Shown: one piece after another, positions 6,650-14,880 of the stretch
How the letters are laid out: each line of letters opens with the position of its first letter
How positions within the stretch are numbered: the first letter of the stretch is position 1
Virus record (IMG/VR): IMGVR_UViG_3300002231_003432
Coordinates: 1 to 23,729 of that record
Strand: one strand, 5' to 3'
Length of the DNA: 23,729 bases
Source of the DNA: a virus
The notes under the pieces: model-generated
What the model was told of the DNA's origin: nothing
Databases searched by the model: none
Seen by the model: the letters and a program-made list of their open reading frames with translations, nothing else
Program-made: the position numbers and the translations under genes

Positions 6650-7452
6650 TGTACGACTTCAAATATATAGATATCATAACGCATGTTCGTTTGGATAACG
6701 ACGAGAGAATTAAGAATGCACTTCTCCGAGAGAAATTCTACAGAGATTGTTGTGCGAATCTTAACTTTATCTACGTTGAAGACGACACAGAGGAACGTGT
6801 AAGGAATTATCTAGATATTTCAGATGATAATTACAGGTTTGAGTACAATGATGATGAGTTTAAGAAGACTGCTTCCTATAATATAGGGGCAAAGCTTTCT
6901 AAGAGGAGACATTTTTGCTTCCTTGACCTAGATTGCTTTATTCATCCTGAACATATTCTTGAATCGGCATCGTATTTGGAAAAAAATGACAATCTTGGAT
7001 TGATTATTCCTTACAATGGAGTTGCAATTTACATGTCAGATACCTTTAAGCAGAAATTTGAAGATAACCCTACATATGAAATGTTTGAAAAGGTCTTTCC
7101 ACAGTGCTTTAACGTTTATTACCAGACGGAAGACCTACTAATTGGAAATAATCAAGCAGTTGGTGGTTGTGTTATGGCTCGTTGTGATGTATTCAAGAAA
7201 TATAACGGTTTTAATCCTAGATTTCAGGGTTGGGGATTTGAAGATAACGAACTTCCGAGACGGGTTCACATACTTGGTTACGGTGTAGTCAAGTTACAAG
7301 GTAAAAAACAAGTCTTATGGCACCTACCACATGGAGTTGGACAGACTGATAGGGCAAAAGCTAACAAATATTACAAGAGAAATCATCAAGTGGTATCTTT
7401 TGTCGAACTATCTACTAAAGATAGCCTAGAGGAGTATATACATACATGGTAA
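6649..7452 (+). CDS. Glycosyltransferase with GT-A fold and GT7C-type acceptor domain
   Basis: The product (267 residues from the ATG at 6649, which overlaps the previous stop as TAATG) has FLDLDCFI (DXD-like) after a KKTASYNIGAKLS segment, as in GT2/GT7-type enzymes where the donor site precedes DXD. A galactosyltransferase C-terminal signature follows, FQGWGFEDNELPRRV, close to the GWGxEDxE motif of the Glyco_transf_7C family (chondroitin synthase and beta-4-galactosyltransferases). A late His-rich segment (WHLPHG) may complete the metal site. The longer in-frame ATG at 6625 would lie within the previous gene. It probably adds a hexose or N-acetylhexosamine from a UDP-sugar; donor and acceptor cannot be read from sequence. 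The 3' end overlaps the next gene by 7 bases. Confidence 0.8.
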   Translation: MYDFKYIDIITHVRLDNDERIKNALLREKFYRDCCANLNFIYVEDDTEERVRNYLDISDDNYRFEYNDDEFKKTASYNIGAKLSKRRHFCFLDLDCFIHPEHILESASYLEKNDNLGLIIPYNGVAIYMSDTFKQKFEDNPTYEMFEKVFPQCFNVYYQTEDLLIGNNQAVGGCVMARCDVFKKYNGFNPRFQGWGFEDNELPRRVHILGYGVVKLQGKKQVLWHLPHGVGQTDRAKANKYYKRNHQVVSFVELSTKDSLEEYIHTW

Positions 7453-8258
7453 AACTCAATATAAGAGACAAAAACTTTGGTGGTGAACTCAGTTCTTGTC
7501 ACAAAGGAACTAATAAGCATGTAGAATGGGAGTTTGGTAATGTAAAAGTGAGTAATTCTTGCTTCATCACAGACCTTTGTTTGCCAGATGTGTATAAAGC
7601 GGCTGCTGTCAAGAGAAAAATCGCTTGGCTTTTGGAACCACGCTCTATTAATCCTGGGATGTACAACTGGATAAGGGAAAACAACAAGGCTTTTGACTTT
7701 GTACTTACGTTTGACAAAGAACTTTTGGACTTGGGACAGAACTATGTGTACTACCCACACGGAAGATGTTGGATTAACAACTACATAGAGGTTCCCAAGA
7801 CAGAAATGTGTTCCATTTTTGCATCAGCAAAGCGATTCACAGTCGGACACGATCTAAGATTCAAAGCAATTGAACGCTTTGGTGATAAGATGACTGCTTT
7901 TGGTGGTGCAGTTAACAACAGAGTAGAGAATAAAGAAGATGGAATGAGTCAATTCAGATACTCTGTTACTATTGAGAACTGTATACAGGATCATTACTGG
8001 ACAGAAAAGGTTGTTGACTGCTTTGCAACTAAGTGTATTCCGATATATTATGGGACACGCAGTATAGTTGACAATTTTAATTGCAATGGTATAATATTCT
8101 TTGACAATTTAGATGAGTTGGATAGCATTCTTAACAACATGAGCGAAGAAGATTACAACAAGCGCAAAGATGCCATCGAAGAGAACTTCAGAAAGGTAGA
8201 GGAGTATAGAATTCCAGAGGATTGGATATATCTTAACCTTCCATTTTTGTGTGACTAA
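7446..8258 (+). CDS. GT10-like (alpha-1,3-fucosyltransferase family) glycosyltransferase
   Basis: The C-terminal half contains the GT10 core signature: YSVTIENCIQDHYWTEKVVD (residues 172-191) followed by IPIYYG (198-203). This matches the family pattern FENS...YxTEK...VPxxxG that binds GDP-fucose in GT-B fold fucosyltransferases. The N-terminal half has IAWLLEPRSI and FDFVLTFDKELL segments, as expected for the acceptor-side domain. At 270 residues it is shorter than the animal enzymes and in the range of compact phage and bacterial forms. GAGGAG precedes the ATG by 8 bases. A GDP-sugar dehydratase/reductase-like gene in the same island could supply the donor. The sugar transferred is an inference from family membership; GT10 members using other donors exist. 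Confidence 0.78.
   Translation: MVKLNIRDKNFGGELSSCHKGTNKHVEWEFGNVKVSNSCFITDLCLPDVYKAAAVKRKIAWLLEPRSINPGMYNWIRENNKAFDFVLTFDKELLDLGQNYVYYPHGRCWINNYIEVPKTEMCSIFASAKRFTVGHDLRFKAIERFGDKMTAFGGAVNNRVENKEDGMSQFRYSVTIENCIQDHYWTEKVVDCFATKCIPIYYGTRSIVDNFNCNGIIFFDNLDELDSILNNMSEEDYNKRKDAIEENFRKVEEYRIPEDWIYLNLPFLCD
8068..8095 (+). promoter_or_regulatory. Consensus extended -10 sigma70 promoter inside the GT10 gene
   Basis: TTGACA (8068-8073), a 16-base spacer and TATAAT (8090-8095) with TGG directly before the -10 (extended -10). Both hexamers are perfect consensus. It lies inside the GT10 coding region and points to the sulfotransferase gene at 8260. Its -10 region shares the 13-mer AATGGTATAATAT with the site at 12463-12475. 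Confidence 0.55.
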
Positions 8259-8259
8259 T

Positions 8260-8967
8260 ATGAAATACAACGACAACTGGTACGAAAAAGTAAGAACAGA
8301 TCATTATCATACCATAGCTAATGAGTCTTCACCCTTTGACATCAAGGTAGTTCAATTTGGGCCACCTAGAACTGGTACAACTGTGGTGTATCAACTCTTA
8401 TGCTCGCTAATGCGCGAGAGCACAAAGACGCATTCACCTATTCAGGTAATAAACTTTGAACCTGACTACTGGGTGTGTACGTGCAGAGACCCAAGGGACA
8501 CTATATGTTCCCATTGGAGGATAGATGCTAACGTAACCAAGGCAAACTTTGACACGATTAAGATGGGTATCAAATCATTGGACTATTATTTCCAAGCTTA
8601 TTCTGGATACTTTAGCCTATATGAACCATATACAAAAAAGGATAATGTGATATGGCTCAAGTATGAGAAGTATTACAATGACTTTGACAACATATTCGAT
8701 GCATTTGAAAGAAGAATGGATATTAAGATTGATGGTGATATGAGAAACACTCTTAAGGAACAACATTCTATCAAACACAACAAAGAATTTTCCAACAATT
8801 ACAACAACTTCAAGGACTATGATAACAGTGATCTATCTGGTCTCCATGGAAATCATATATTCACAGGTGAACCTGGCAGTTGGAAGATGCTTGTTGAAGA
8901 AAAATACCACAGATACATGAACGATTTGATGAGACCATATCTCCAAGCTTGGAAATATGAGGAATAA
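8260..8967 (+). CDS. Sulfotransferase (PAPS-dependent family)
   Basis: The N-terminal FGPPRTGTT (residues about 34-42) is the 5'-phosphosulfate binding loop, and CRDPRDTICSHWR (about 75-87) is the 3'-phosphate binding segment with the conserved Arg and Ser of PAPS-dependent sulfotransferases. Near the end, FTGEPGSWK matches the GxxGxWK motif that contacts the nucleotide. The enzyme would transfer sulfate from PAPS to a hydroxyl, probably on a glycan given its position between glycosyltransferases and methyltransferases. ATG 8260 follows the previous stop directly; a GTG at 8251 overlapping the GT10 gene is the alternative start. A consensus promoter about 170 bases upstream could drive it independently. 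PAPS would have to come from the host. Confidence 0.85.
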   Translation: MKYNDNWYEKVRTDHYHTIANESSPFDIKVVQFGPPRTGTTVVYQLLCSLMRESTKTHSPIQVINFEPDYWVCTCRDPRDTICSHWRIDANVTKANFDTIKMGIKSLDYYFQAYSGYFSLYEPYTKKDNVIWLKYEKYYNDFDNIFDAFERRMDIKIDGDMRNTLKEQHSIKHNKEFSNNYNNFKDYDNSDLSGLHGNHIFTGEPGSWKMLVEEKYHRYMNDLMRPYLQAWKYEE

Positions 8968-8980
8968 GAAAGGAAACAAA

Positions 8981-9595
8981 ATGGGAGATTTAAAAATATA
9001 CGATCTGGGAGACTATAGATGCAGATACAACGCAGATATCTTTGTTGAGACTGGAACATTCAAAGGTGAAGGTGTTGAATATGCGAGCAAATTTGGTTTC
9101 AATGAAATCCATTCTATTGAGATAATCAAAGAGTTAGCTGATGACGTAGAAAAGAAGTTCTCTAATGATGAAACAATTAATATCTGGAATGGCTCAACGG
9201 CTGATGTTCTCAGCAAGATACTCCCAACACTAAATGGCAACGTAATATTTTGGCTTGATGCTCATTTCCCTGGTGCCGATGCTCATCTTGTTCCTTACAA
9301 TAATGAAAAAGACCCTGATCTACGGGCACCATTGGAACGGGAGTTGGAGTTGATACAAAAGAGAGCCAAAGACTACAATGATGTTTTGATCATCGATGAT
9401 CTGTGGCTTTATGAAGATGGTCCATTCGAATGGGGAACATGTAATGATCACTTCAAAAGGTGTGGTCATGATACAACAAGAGAAGAATTAGTCGGAAAGG
9501 ATTCATCATTCATCTATAAATTGTTTGATGAGACCCATAACTTCGAAAAGAAATACACCCACCAAGGATATCTTATAATCACACCGAAACAATGA
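8981..9595 (+). CDS. SAM-dependent methyltransferase-like protein
   Basis: The protein (204 residues from ATG 8981, preceded by AAAGGAAA) has a Rossmann-type start FVETGTFKGEGVEYA, similar to methyltransferase motif I. A strand-helix-acidic pattern follows (IHSIEIIKELADDV), where the Glu would bind the SAM ribose, then WLDAHFPG, a conserved D-x-H motif of small sugar O-methyltransferase-like phage proteins, and VLIIDDLW. These suggest a metal-assisted O-methyltransferase, acting on a sugar given the neighbours. Motif I is not canonical (GTFKGEG rather than GxGxG), so a non-catalytic Rossmann protein is possible. It overlaps the next gene by 4 bases (ATGA). Confidence 0.6.
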   Translation: MGDLKIYDLGDYRCRYNADIFVETGTFKGEGVEYASKFGFNEIHSIEIIKELADDVEKKFSNDETINIWNGSTADVLSKILPTLNGNVIFWLDAHFPGADAHLVPYNNEKDPDLRAPLERELELIQKRAKDYNDVLIIDDLWLYEDGPFEWGTCNDHFKRCGHDTTREELVGKDSSFIYKLFDETHNFEKKYTHQGYLIITPKQ

Positions 9596-10311
9596 ACAAG
9601 ACGTGTCTAATAAATCAGCCTGCGGGAATAGGTGATATCATTCTTTGCCAGAAGATCGCGCATGAATGTCAAAAGAGAGGCTTTCATGTTACGTGGCCTG
9701 TCATACCTCAGTATGAATCTATCAGAGACTATCTTCCAGATTTTGAATACATCAAACAAGACAGTCAGTTCATAGGTAAGGATCATTATGATAGTCACAA
9801 TCTCATTAAGGAAGAAGACTTTATATACATCCCATTAGTTAGAGCAGCAAAGCTTGTGAAGACAAACCTGATCATGTATGCAAAGTATGAATTGGTTGGC
9901 GTTGATCCAACTGATTGGGAGGATTACGTAAACCTAAAGAGGATACCTGAAAGAGAAGATTCTCTTTACAAGCACCTTGGATTAGATGATGAAGAATATA
10001 TACTTGTTAACGATACTTTTGGCTCACCTCCCAACACTATCAAGCGCACAATACCTATTAATGATGATAGAAAACGAGTGTCAATGAAATACGTAGAAGG
10101 TTATACGGTATTTGATTGGATGAAGGTAATAGAGAACGCATCTAGAATAGACATCATTGATTCATCAACTACGTTCTTGATGAACTTTGTAGACCTTAAG
10201 GCTGAAACGGTCAACGTATATTCTAGGACTAATAAGCCGCAATTAGATACTAACATGCAAACACAACCACTGTTCGACAGTAAGAACAAGTGGAATTGGT
10301 TACAGATGTAA
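9592..10311 (+). CDS. Possible GT-B (GT9-like) glycosyltransferase
   Basis: The 239-residue product starts CLINQPAGIGDIILCQKIA, resembling the glycine-rich GxGD start of ADP-heptose-type (GT9) transferases. It has a C-terminal segment VIENASRIDIIDSSTTFLMNFV like the GT9 region where a helix and DSS/DTS loop hold the nucleotide. The middle carries an YILVNDTFGSPPN strand and loop. These are only weak, pattern-level matches, and the protein is short for a complete GT-B enzyme (usually over 300 residues). The start ATG overlaps the preceding stop (ATGA). It is embedded in the glycan island, which supports a carbohydrate role; otherwise treat it as hypothetical. Confidence 0.5.
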   Translation: MNKTCLINQPAGIGDIILCQKIAHECQKRGFHVTWPVIPQYESIRDYLPDFEYIKQDSQFIGKDHYDSHNLIKEEDFIYIPLVRAAKLVKTNLIMYAKYELVGVDPTDWEDYVNLKRIPEREDSLYKHLGLDDEEYILVNDTFGSPPNTIKRTIPINDDRKRVSMKYVEGYTVFDWMKVIENASRIDIIDSSTTFLMNFVDLKAETVNVYSRTNKPQLDTNMQTQPLFDSKNKWNWLQM

Positions 10312-10320
10312 AGGAGAAGT

Positions 10321-11302
10321 ATGAACTATCTAGTAACAGGAATAACAGGATTCGCAGGACCACACTTAACAAACCTTCTTCACAAAGAAGGACACAAGGT
10401 TTTTGGTCTAGTTCGTGGAAGTAATGGAATGGAAACGGATATCTTGGACGTTGTCCCTGCCGAAACCTTCAATGATATCACTTTTGTATATGGAAACTTA
10501 ACAAGCTATAACGCACTTCAGCGTGTAGTTCAAAAAGAATAGGTTTGATGGTGTGTTCCACCTTGCAGCACAGTCTCATCCACCAACTTCTTTTGAAGAC
10601 CCACTGGACACACTTAACAACAATGTTATGGGCACAGCTAATCTGATTCAGTGCATAACAGAGATGCAGCCAGAATGCAAACTAATGTTTTGCTCAACAT
10701 CAGAAGTCTACGGCAACACTGGCAAGGATGGTAGAAAGATAACAATCGATAATAAAATTCTTCCGTCAAATCCTTACGGTGTTTCAAAAGCATCTATTGA
10801 TCTCTATGTTCAAGAGCGTGTAACAAATGGCAAACTCAACGCATATATAACTAGAGCGTTCTCACACACTGGTCCAAGAAGAGGTAAGAAGTTTTCTATC
10901 TCTTCCGATGCATACCAGATAGCTCGCATGGTTAATGGTCAGCAGGACAAGGAACTTCTAATTGGAAATCTAGATTCAGTTAGAGTGGTGGTTGATGTTA
11001 GGGATATTGTTAACGCATATTATCTATTGATGATCAACAATAAGTCCACTGGTGGCATCTTTAACGTATGTGGAGATGAGCCACACAAGATGAGATATTT
11101 CACCGATCTATTGGTTGAGGTTAGTGGTCTGGAAGGCGTTGAATATAAGATTCATGATCCATTCTGGAGACCAATTGACATTCACTATCAGGATGGTGAT
11201 CGTAAAGAATTAGTAGAACTCACAGGCTGGAAGCCAGAGTATGATATCAGAACAACCATGGTCGATCTTCTCGACTATTGGGTAAAGAAGACGAGCGAAT
11301 AA
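10321..11302 (+). CDS. NAD(P)-dependent GDP-mannose dehydratase/reductase-like enzyme (one frame change near 10540)
   Basis: This is an extended short-chain dehydrogenase: TGITGFAG (residues 7-14) is the NAD(P)-binding TGxxGxxG, followed after the frame change by FHLAAQSHPPTSFEDP, an STSEVYG segment and YGVSK (catalytic YxxxK). RAFSHTGPRR matches the GDP-mannose 4,6-dehydratase / GDP-4-keto-6-deoxymannose reductase (GMD/RMD) group. Such enzymes make GDP-deoxyhexoses (fucose, rhamnose). Frame 1 stops at 10540-10542 and the protein continues one base later. Dropping one A from the five-A run near 10533-10537 gives VVQKNRFDGVFHLAAQ, so a homopolymer insertion is likely. AAAGGAGA precedes the ATG. 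Which of the two steps it catalyses is not settled; the length (about 325 residues) is nearer RMD. Confidence 0.82.
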
Positions 11303-11937
11303 TGAAAGCAGTATATAATAACACAAGACCTGGCGTAGTATCGGAACGAGTAGTCGAAGCTAACTTCATCATTGAGATGTTCAACAAGTATTTCAATCCT
11401 GGAGATGTAGTTTTGGATATTGGTGGAATACCATCAAGACATTATGAGAACAAGCCAATCTTAGAAAACATATCTAGGGCTGGTGCTCAATATTATGTAG
11501 CAGATTTTCGTGGTGGTGATTTCCAAGGTGATTTTGTAACATACGACTTTGGTGAAAGAAAGTTTGACATAAACATCTTCCTTTCATCCTTGGAACATTT
11601 TCCACAGTGCACAGAAGGTGATATGAAATTCCGTGAGAAAGAAGATGTCAAGGGATTTCAAAAGGCACTATCTATAACAAATACTGATGGTAAGATATTC
11701 TTGACCGTCCCATATGGAGTTGATGCTTGGTATAATTATCACCAGAGCTATGATGACAACACAATCCTAGACCTTACTGAAGGCTCTACAATAATTGAAG
11801 AGTTCATATACATGGTGAACGATGAACAGAAGTGGGAACTTAAACTTGCAGACGAAGTAAATGGCGTTACGATAGACAACACTAGAGTTACTTGTGTTGG
11901 ATGTTTTGTATGTCAGAAAGACCAGATTGAAATATGA
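11302..11937 (+). CDS. Class I SAM-dependent methyltransferase
   Basis: The ATG at 11302 overlaps the previous stop (TAATG); a longer in-frame ATG at 11278 lies inside the epimerase gene. The 211-residue product has motif I GDVVLDIGG, an acidic second strand (YYVADFRGG), a motif IV-like INIFLSSLEHF and a post-motif ALSITNTDGKIFLTVPYG, the arrangement of Methyltransf_11/23-type small-molecule methyltransferases. It would transfer a methyl group from SAM, possibly to the sugar assembled by its neighbours. The C-terminal cysteines (TCVGCFVC) are notable but without a recognisable motif. The 3' end overlaps the next gene by 4 bases. Confidence 0.7.
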   Translation: MKAVYNNTRPGVVSERVVEANFIIEMFNKYFNPGDVVLDIGGIPSRHYENKPILENISRAGAQYYVADFRGGDFQGDFVTYDFGERKFDINIFLSSLEHFPQCTEGDMKFREKEDVKGFQKALSITNTDGKIFLTVPYGVDAWYNYHQSYDDNTILDLTEGSTIIEEFIYMVNDEQKWELKLADEVNGVTIDNTRVTCVGCFVCQKDQIEI

Positions 11938-12464
11938 AACAAGGTATAGTAGTAACAGGTTCAGAAGCTTCTGGAACCAAGATTTTAGCAGAGTCTATAA
12001 TCAAATGCATGGATGTATCAGGAACCATTGGTGGGCCAGTAGTTCCCTCTGATGGCCCCATGCTTTATCGAAGAAGTGTTCCATATGGAAGACCATCTAT
12101 TTGGCCAACACCTAGTCAGCTAGCAAATAAGTTGGAAGCGCATGGTTGTGACAACATAACAGTTGTGATCAGTACAAGAGAATGGTTCTCTCTGGTAAAG
12201 TCACATCAGAGACAGTTTACTGATCTCAATGAATCTAAGACACCAAGCGAGATTCTAGAGAAGGTTCGTAAGTGTTATAAACTGATCTTCGATGACATCA
12301 GTAAGAACAACATGAACTTCCTTATAAGCAACTATGAAAGTTTAATTAATGATCCAGAGAACCATCTTAGAAACTTGGCAAGTGTTTTGGCATTGCCGTT
12401 TGTAGGAATGAATGTGAAAATAACAAATCAAAATAAAAAATACATTGGAAAAGACTATCAGTAA
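11934..12464 (+). CDS. P-loop sulfotransferase-like protein
   Basis: The 176-residue protein opens with a strand and P-loop, GIVVTGSEASGTKILAES, resembling the phosphosulfate loop of sulfotransferases (GxxxSGT) and also small kinases. Residues around 79-93, VVISTREWFSLVKSH, resemble the sulfotransferase 3'-phosphate segment (strand, R, then S). A later segment FLISNYESLINDPENHL matches the family's 'YE.L..dp...l..l..fL' region. It is shorter than the sulfotransferase at 8260. The start overlaps the methyltransferase stop (ATGA). The last bases of the gene carry a promoter-like sequence for the next gene. A nucleoside-monophosphate-type kinase is the alternative. Confidence 0.6.
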   Translation: MKQGIVVTGSEASGTKILAESIIKCMDVSGTIGGPVVPSDGPMLYRRSVPYGRPSIWPTPSQLANKLEAHGCDNITVVISTREWFSLVKSHQRQFTDLNESKTPSEILEKVRKCYKLIFDDISKNNMNFLISNYESLINDPENHLRNLASVLALPFVGMNVKITNQNKKYIGKDYQ

Positions 12465-12473
12465 TGGTATAAT
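12445..12473 (+). promoter_or_regulatory. Extended -10 sigma70-type promoter directly at a gene start
   Basis: TTGGAA (12445-12450), 17 bases, then TATAAT (12468-12473) with TGG before it. The 13-mer AATGGTATAATAT (12463-12475) also occurs at the promoter inside the GT10 gene. The -10 touches the ATG at 12474, so transcription would begin at about 12480, the position of a second in-frame ATG, giving a leaderless mRNA. Confidence 0.5.
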
Positions 12474-13481
12474 ATGATCATGACAACAGACACATATACA
12501 TTCAATGACGTGTTAATAAAGCCCAAGTACTCAGAAGTTAAATCGCGCAAGGACGTAGATATTTCTGTAGAGTTTGGTAAGATAGTAAGTGAGATTCCAG
12601 TAATCTCTGCCAACATGAAAACTATTACTGGGTCAAGAATGGCACTTGAAATGGGTAAACGTGGTGCCTGGAGTTGTTTACATAGATTTAACACAATAGA
12701 AGAAGCTAGAGAAGAATACGAAGAAGCCAAAGAACAAATACCACTAGTTTCTATTGGAGTTAACGGAGAATCCAAGGAACGGTTTCAAGAACTTAGTAAT
12801 GCTGGTGCCAAGTTCTTTTGTGTAGATGTCGCTCATGGACATCATATTCTTGTCAAAGAAATGATAAAGTACATCAAGAGCGAAAACGCTAATGCATATG
12901 TCATGGCTGGTAACGTAGCAACACCAGAAGGATACAAGGCTTTAGCTAAATGGGGAGCAGACGCAGTTAAGGTTGGTATCGGACCAGGCTCCATGTGTCA
13001 GACAAGAACCAACACTGGTGTCGGAGTCCCACAGCTTTGGGCATTTGAACAAATAGCCAAGCAGAGACAATCACTTGGAACCAAGTCAGCGATGATAGTT
13101 GGCGATGGCGGTATAAAGAGTGTCGGTGATATGGCAAAGTCTTACAAGTTTGTCGATGCTATTATGCTTGGATCATTCTTCGCTGGATGTATGGAAACTC
13201 CTGGTGATGTCTATAAGCGCAAGGATGGAAGTCGTTACAAAGTCTACGGTGGTTCTGCTAGTGGACACAACAAGGGAGCTAACGGAAAGCGTCCTGAGTT
13301 TGTAGAAGGTGTAACTGAAGAAGTTCCTCTTGGTGATCATGTGAAGTTCTTGCTTAGAGAAATCAAAGAGGGAGTACAGTCGGCATGTTCTTATGTCGGT
13401 GCGTTCAACATAAAAGAATTCAAAACCAAGTGCGAGTTTATCCGCATAGGAAGTGGAGGAAAGGAAGAGAGTAAACTATGA
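12474..13481 (+). CDS. GMP reductase / IMP dehydrogenase family enzyme
   Basis: The 335-residue TIM-barrel enzyme has the family start TFNDVLIKP, the SANM loop, [12 protein letters not shown], the catalytic-Cys loop [11 protein letters not shown] (Cys175) and [14 protein letters not shown] for phosphate binding. It lacks the CBS domain insert of cellular IMP dehydrogenases. The ending [17 protein letters not shown] resembles GMP reductase (SACTYVGA) more than IMP dehydrogenase. GMP reductase converts GMP to IMP; IMP dehydrogenase makes XMP from IMP. Either would shift the guanine nucleotide pool. IMP dehydrogenase genes are among known fractured split-intein genes, but this copy is uninterrupted. 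No Shine-Dalgarno precedes ATG 12474 or 12480; a promoter lies right at the start. Confidence 0.85.
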   Translation: MIMTTDTYTFNDVLIKPKYSEVKSRKDVDISVEFGKIVSEIPVISANMKTITGSRMALEMGKRGAWSCLHRFNTIEEAREEYEEAKEQIPLVSIGVNGESKERFQELSNAGAKFFCVDVAHGHHILVKEMIKYIKSENANAYVMAGNVATPEGYKALAKWGADAVKVGIGPGSMCQTRTNTGVGVPQLWAFEQIAKQRQSLGTKSAMIVGDGGIKSVGDMAKSYKFVDAIMLGSFFAGCMETPGDVYKRKDGSRYKVYGGSASGHNKGANGKRPEFVEGVTEEVPLGDHVKFLLREIKEGVQSACSYVGAFNIKEFKTKCEFIRIGSGGKEESKL

Positions 13482-14014
13482 CATATGTAAATAAACATGA
13501 TACTAATGGAACATGCTCAAAACGTGGAGAAAGTGCTGTCACTAGATTTGATGAAGTAATTGAATCTATGGGTGGTGAATCTCTTAGTGCATCGAAGAGT
13601 GATGATATAGAACGACACGTTGATAAGTTTGTAATTCTTTACGATAAGGAATTTACTGTTGATGTCAAAGCAGCTAAATCAACTAACAGGGGTGGAGATA
13701 TTGTCATTGATGAGGTGTGGGTAGAATATAAGAACGTGAATGGTCATGATGGTTGGCTTCTTGGAGAGGAAGATTTTGTAGCATTTGAAACAACCAAGCA
13801 TAACTTTGTTATGGTTTCAAGAAGTAAGTTGTTAGATTTTTGTGACAAGAAAATAGATAAGAGTGGGAAGCCTGTTAAGTTTCCTGAACAAGCATTGTAT
13901 AAACTCTACAGAAGAGATAAAAGAAACGATCTGATATCAAGAATCAAACTTGATGATGTTATGGGACTAGACCCATTGATACTGAGAAAGAAGGAGAGTA
14001 AAAATGGCAAGTAA
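13478..14014 (+). CDS. Possible PD-(D/E)XK-type nuclease
   Basis: The 178-residue product has an early conserved-looking helix (RFDEVIESMGG), a strand FVILYDKEFTVDVKAAKS containing D-V-K (a D/E-x-K half-site), then DEVWVEYKNVNGHDGWLLG and FVMVSRSKLLDFC. The order helix-acidic-strand-D-x-K-strand-helix resembles the restriction-endonuclease fold of phage nucleases and Holliday-junction resolvase-like proteins. The match is by pattern only; no precise family is recognised. The ATG overlaps the preceding stop (ATGA), with GGAAGGAAGAG upstream, and the 3' end overlaps the next small gene by 11 bases. It lies close to the recombination gene 46, where a nuclease would fit. Confidence 0.5.
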   Translation: MTYVNKHDTNGTCSKRGESAVTRFDEVIESMGGESLSASKSDDIERHVDKFVILYDKEFTVDVKAAKSTNRGGDIVIDEVWVEYKNVNGHDGWLLGEEDFVAFETTKHNFVMVSRSKLLDFCDKKIDKSGKPVKFPEQALYKLYRRDKRNDLISRIKLDDVMGLDPLILRKKESKNGK

Positions 14015-14174
14015 AGAGACACAAGAGTTAATCGTTGAGGCTTTAAATTTCTACATGGATAGCCTAAAGGTGACACTCAAAGATAATGGAATGGATGATA
14101 TGGATTCAATGAGGAAGCTTGTAAAGCTTGACGATATTAAGAAGGGATTGGAGAATAAGGGAGATGGCGAATAA
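14004..14174 (+). CDS. Small acidic helical protein (56 aa), unknown
   Basis: ATG 14004 has AAGGAGAG at a good distance and the frame runs 56 residues to TAA 14172-14174, overlapping both neighbours by 11 bases. The sequence is almost entirely helix-forming (ETQELIVEALNFYMDSLKV, then MRKLVKLDDIKKGLENKG), with a central DNGMDDMDS turn. It resembles a short helical hairpin. No family is recognised. Ribosome binding site and overlaps support a real gene. Confidence 0.6.
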   Translation: MASKETQELIVEALNFYMDSLKVTLKDNGMDDMDSMRKLVKLDDIKKGLENKGDGE

Positions 14175-14880
14175 AGTTCTAGTACTAGGAAAAGGATACC
14201 TAGGAAAGGAATTTGAACGTCATGGATTTGAAACTTGGGGAAAGAGTAAACTAACTTTTCAATATCCCCTTCCAGCCTTTCCTAATAATGCACTTGAAGA
14301 GATTAGAAATTATGATGTAGTTGTTAATTGCATTGGCAAATCTAACACTCGTTGGTGTGAGAGGGAAGATAACCTCCACGAGGCCATGTTTGTTAATAGT
14401 GAGTTGCCAGGATTGATTAGTGAGTATTGCAATAGGAATGGTATTCGGTATGTCCATATATCCACAGGTTGTTTATATGGAGATACTGTAGAACCAGCAA
14501 CTGAATCTACTCATATAGCTGCACATTGTAGATATACATTGACTAAATGGATGGGCGAAATTCTATGTAATCCAAAAGACCTCATTGTGAGACCGAGACT
14601 ATACTTCAGTGATGTAGAAGATAAAAACAATCTTCTGTGTAAGCTGCAAAAGTTTAGGTCATTCACTGGAGACAAAGTGGATAGTGTATCTTCAACCTCA
14701 ACAATAGTTGGAGCAGTGAAAGAATTGATTCAAGCTGACCAATCTGGTATATTCAATGTAGCACAAGAAGGTTCTGCCTCTATAGCCAAAATAGCACTTT
14801 GGTGTGGTCTCCCAGTAAAGGAAATCATAACGGCTAAACAGCTACAAGAAAGGAAAATCTACATCTTGTCAACAACATAA
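14164..14880 (+). CDS. RmlD-like NAD(P)-dependent sugar reductase/epimerase
   Basis: From ATG 14164 the 238-residue protein starts KVLVLGKGYLGKEF, a GxGxxG nucleotide-binding loop. Then come VVVNCIGKSNTRWCE (the NxxG strand with the RmlD-like 'vD.CE' position), YVHISTGCLYG (the S/T of the catalytic triad) and YTLTKWMGE, where Tyr and Lys form YxxxK. This is the pattern of dTDP-4-dehydrorhamnose reductases and related short-chain dehydrogenases. The C-terminal part is shorter than in RmlD (about 290). An upstream in-frame ATG at 14128 would extend it into the previous gene; the 14164 start puts the GxGxxG loop at the normal place. It probably makes a deoxysugar nucleotide for the island's transferases. 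Confidence 0.72.
   Translation: MANKVLVLGKGYLGKEFERHGFETWGKSKLTFQYPLPAFPNNALEEIRNYDVVVNCIGKSNTRWCEREDNLHEAMFVNSELPGLISEYCNRNGIRYVHISTGCLYGDTVEPATESTHIAAHCRYTLTKWMGEILCNPKDLIVRPRLYFSDVEDKNNLLCKLQKFRSFTGDKVDSVSSTSTIVGAVKELIQADQSGIFNVAQEGSASIAKIALWCGLPVKEIITAKQLQERKIYILSTT

Noticed and set aside
11701-11736. TTGACC and an extended -10 TGGTATAAT in the methyltransferase gene
   Set aside because: The spacer is 24 bases, too long for a sigma70 promoter.
12474-13481. Split intein in the IMP dehydrogenase-like gene
   Set aside because: This enzyme family is a known fractured-gene host, but the frame here is continuous through the catalytic loop with no extra sequence.
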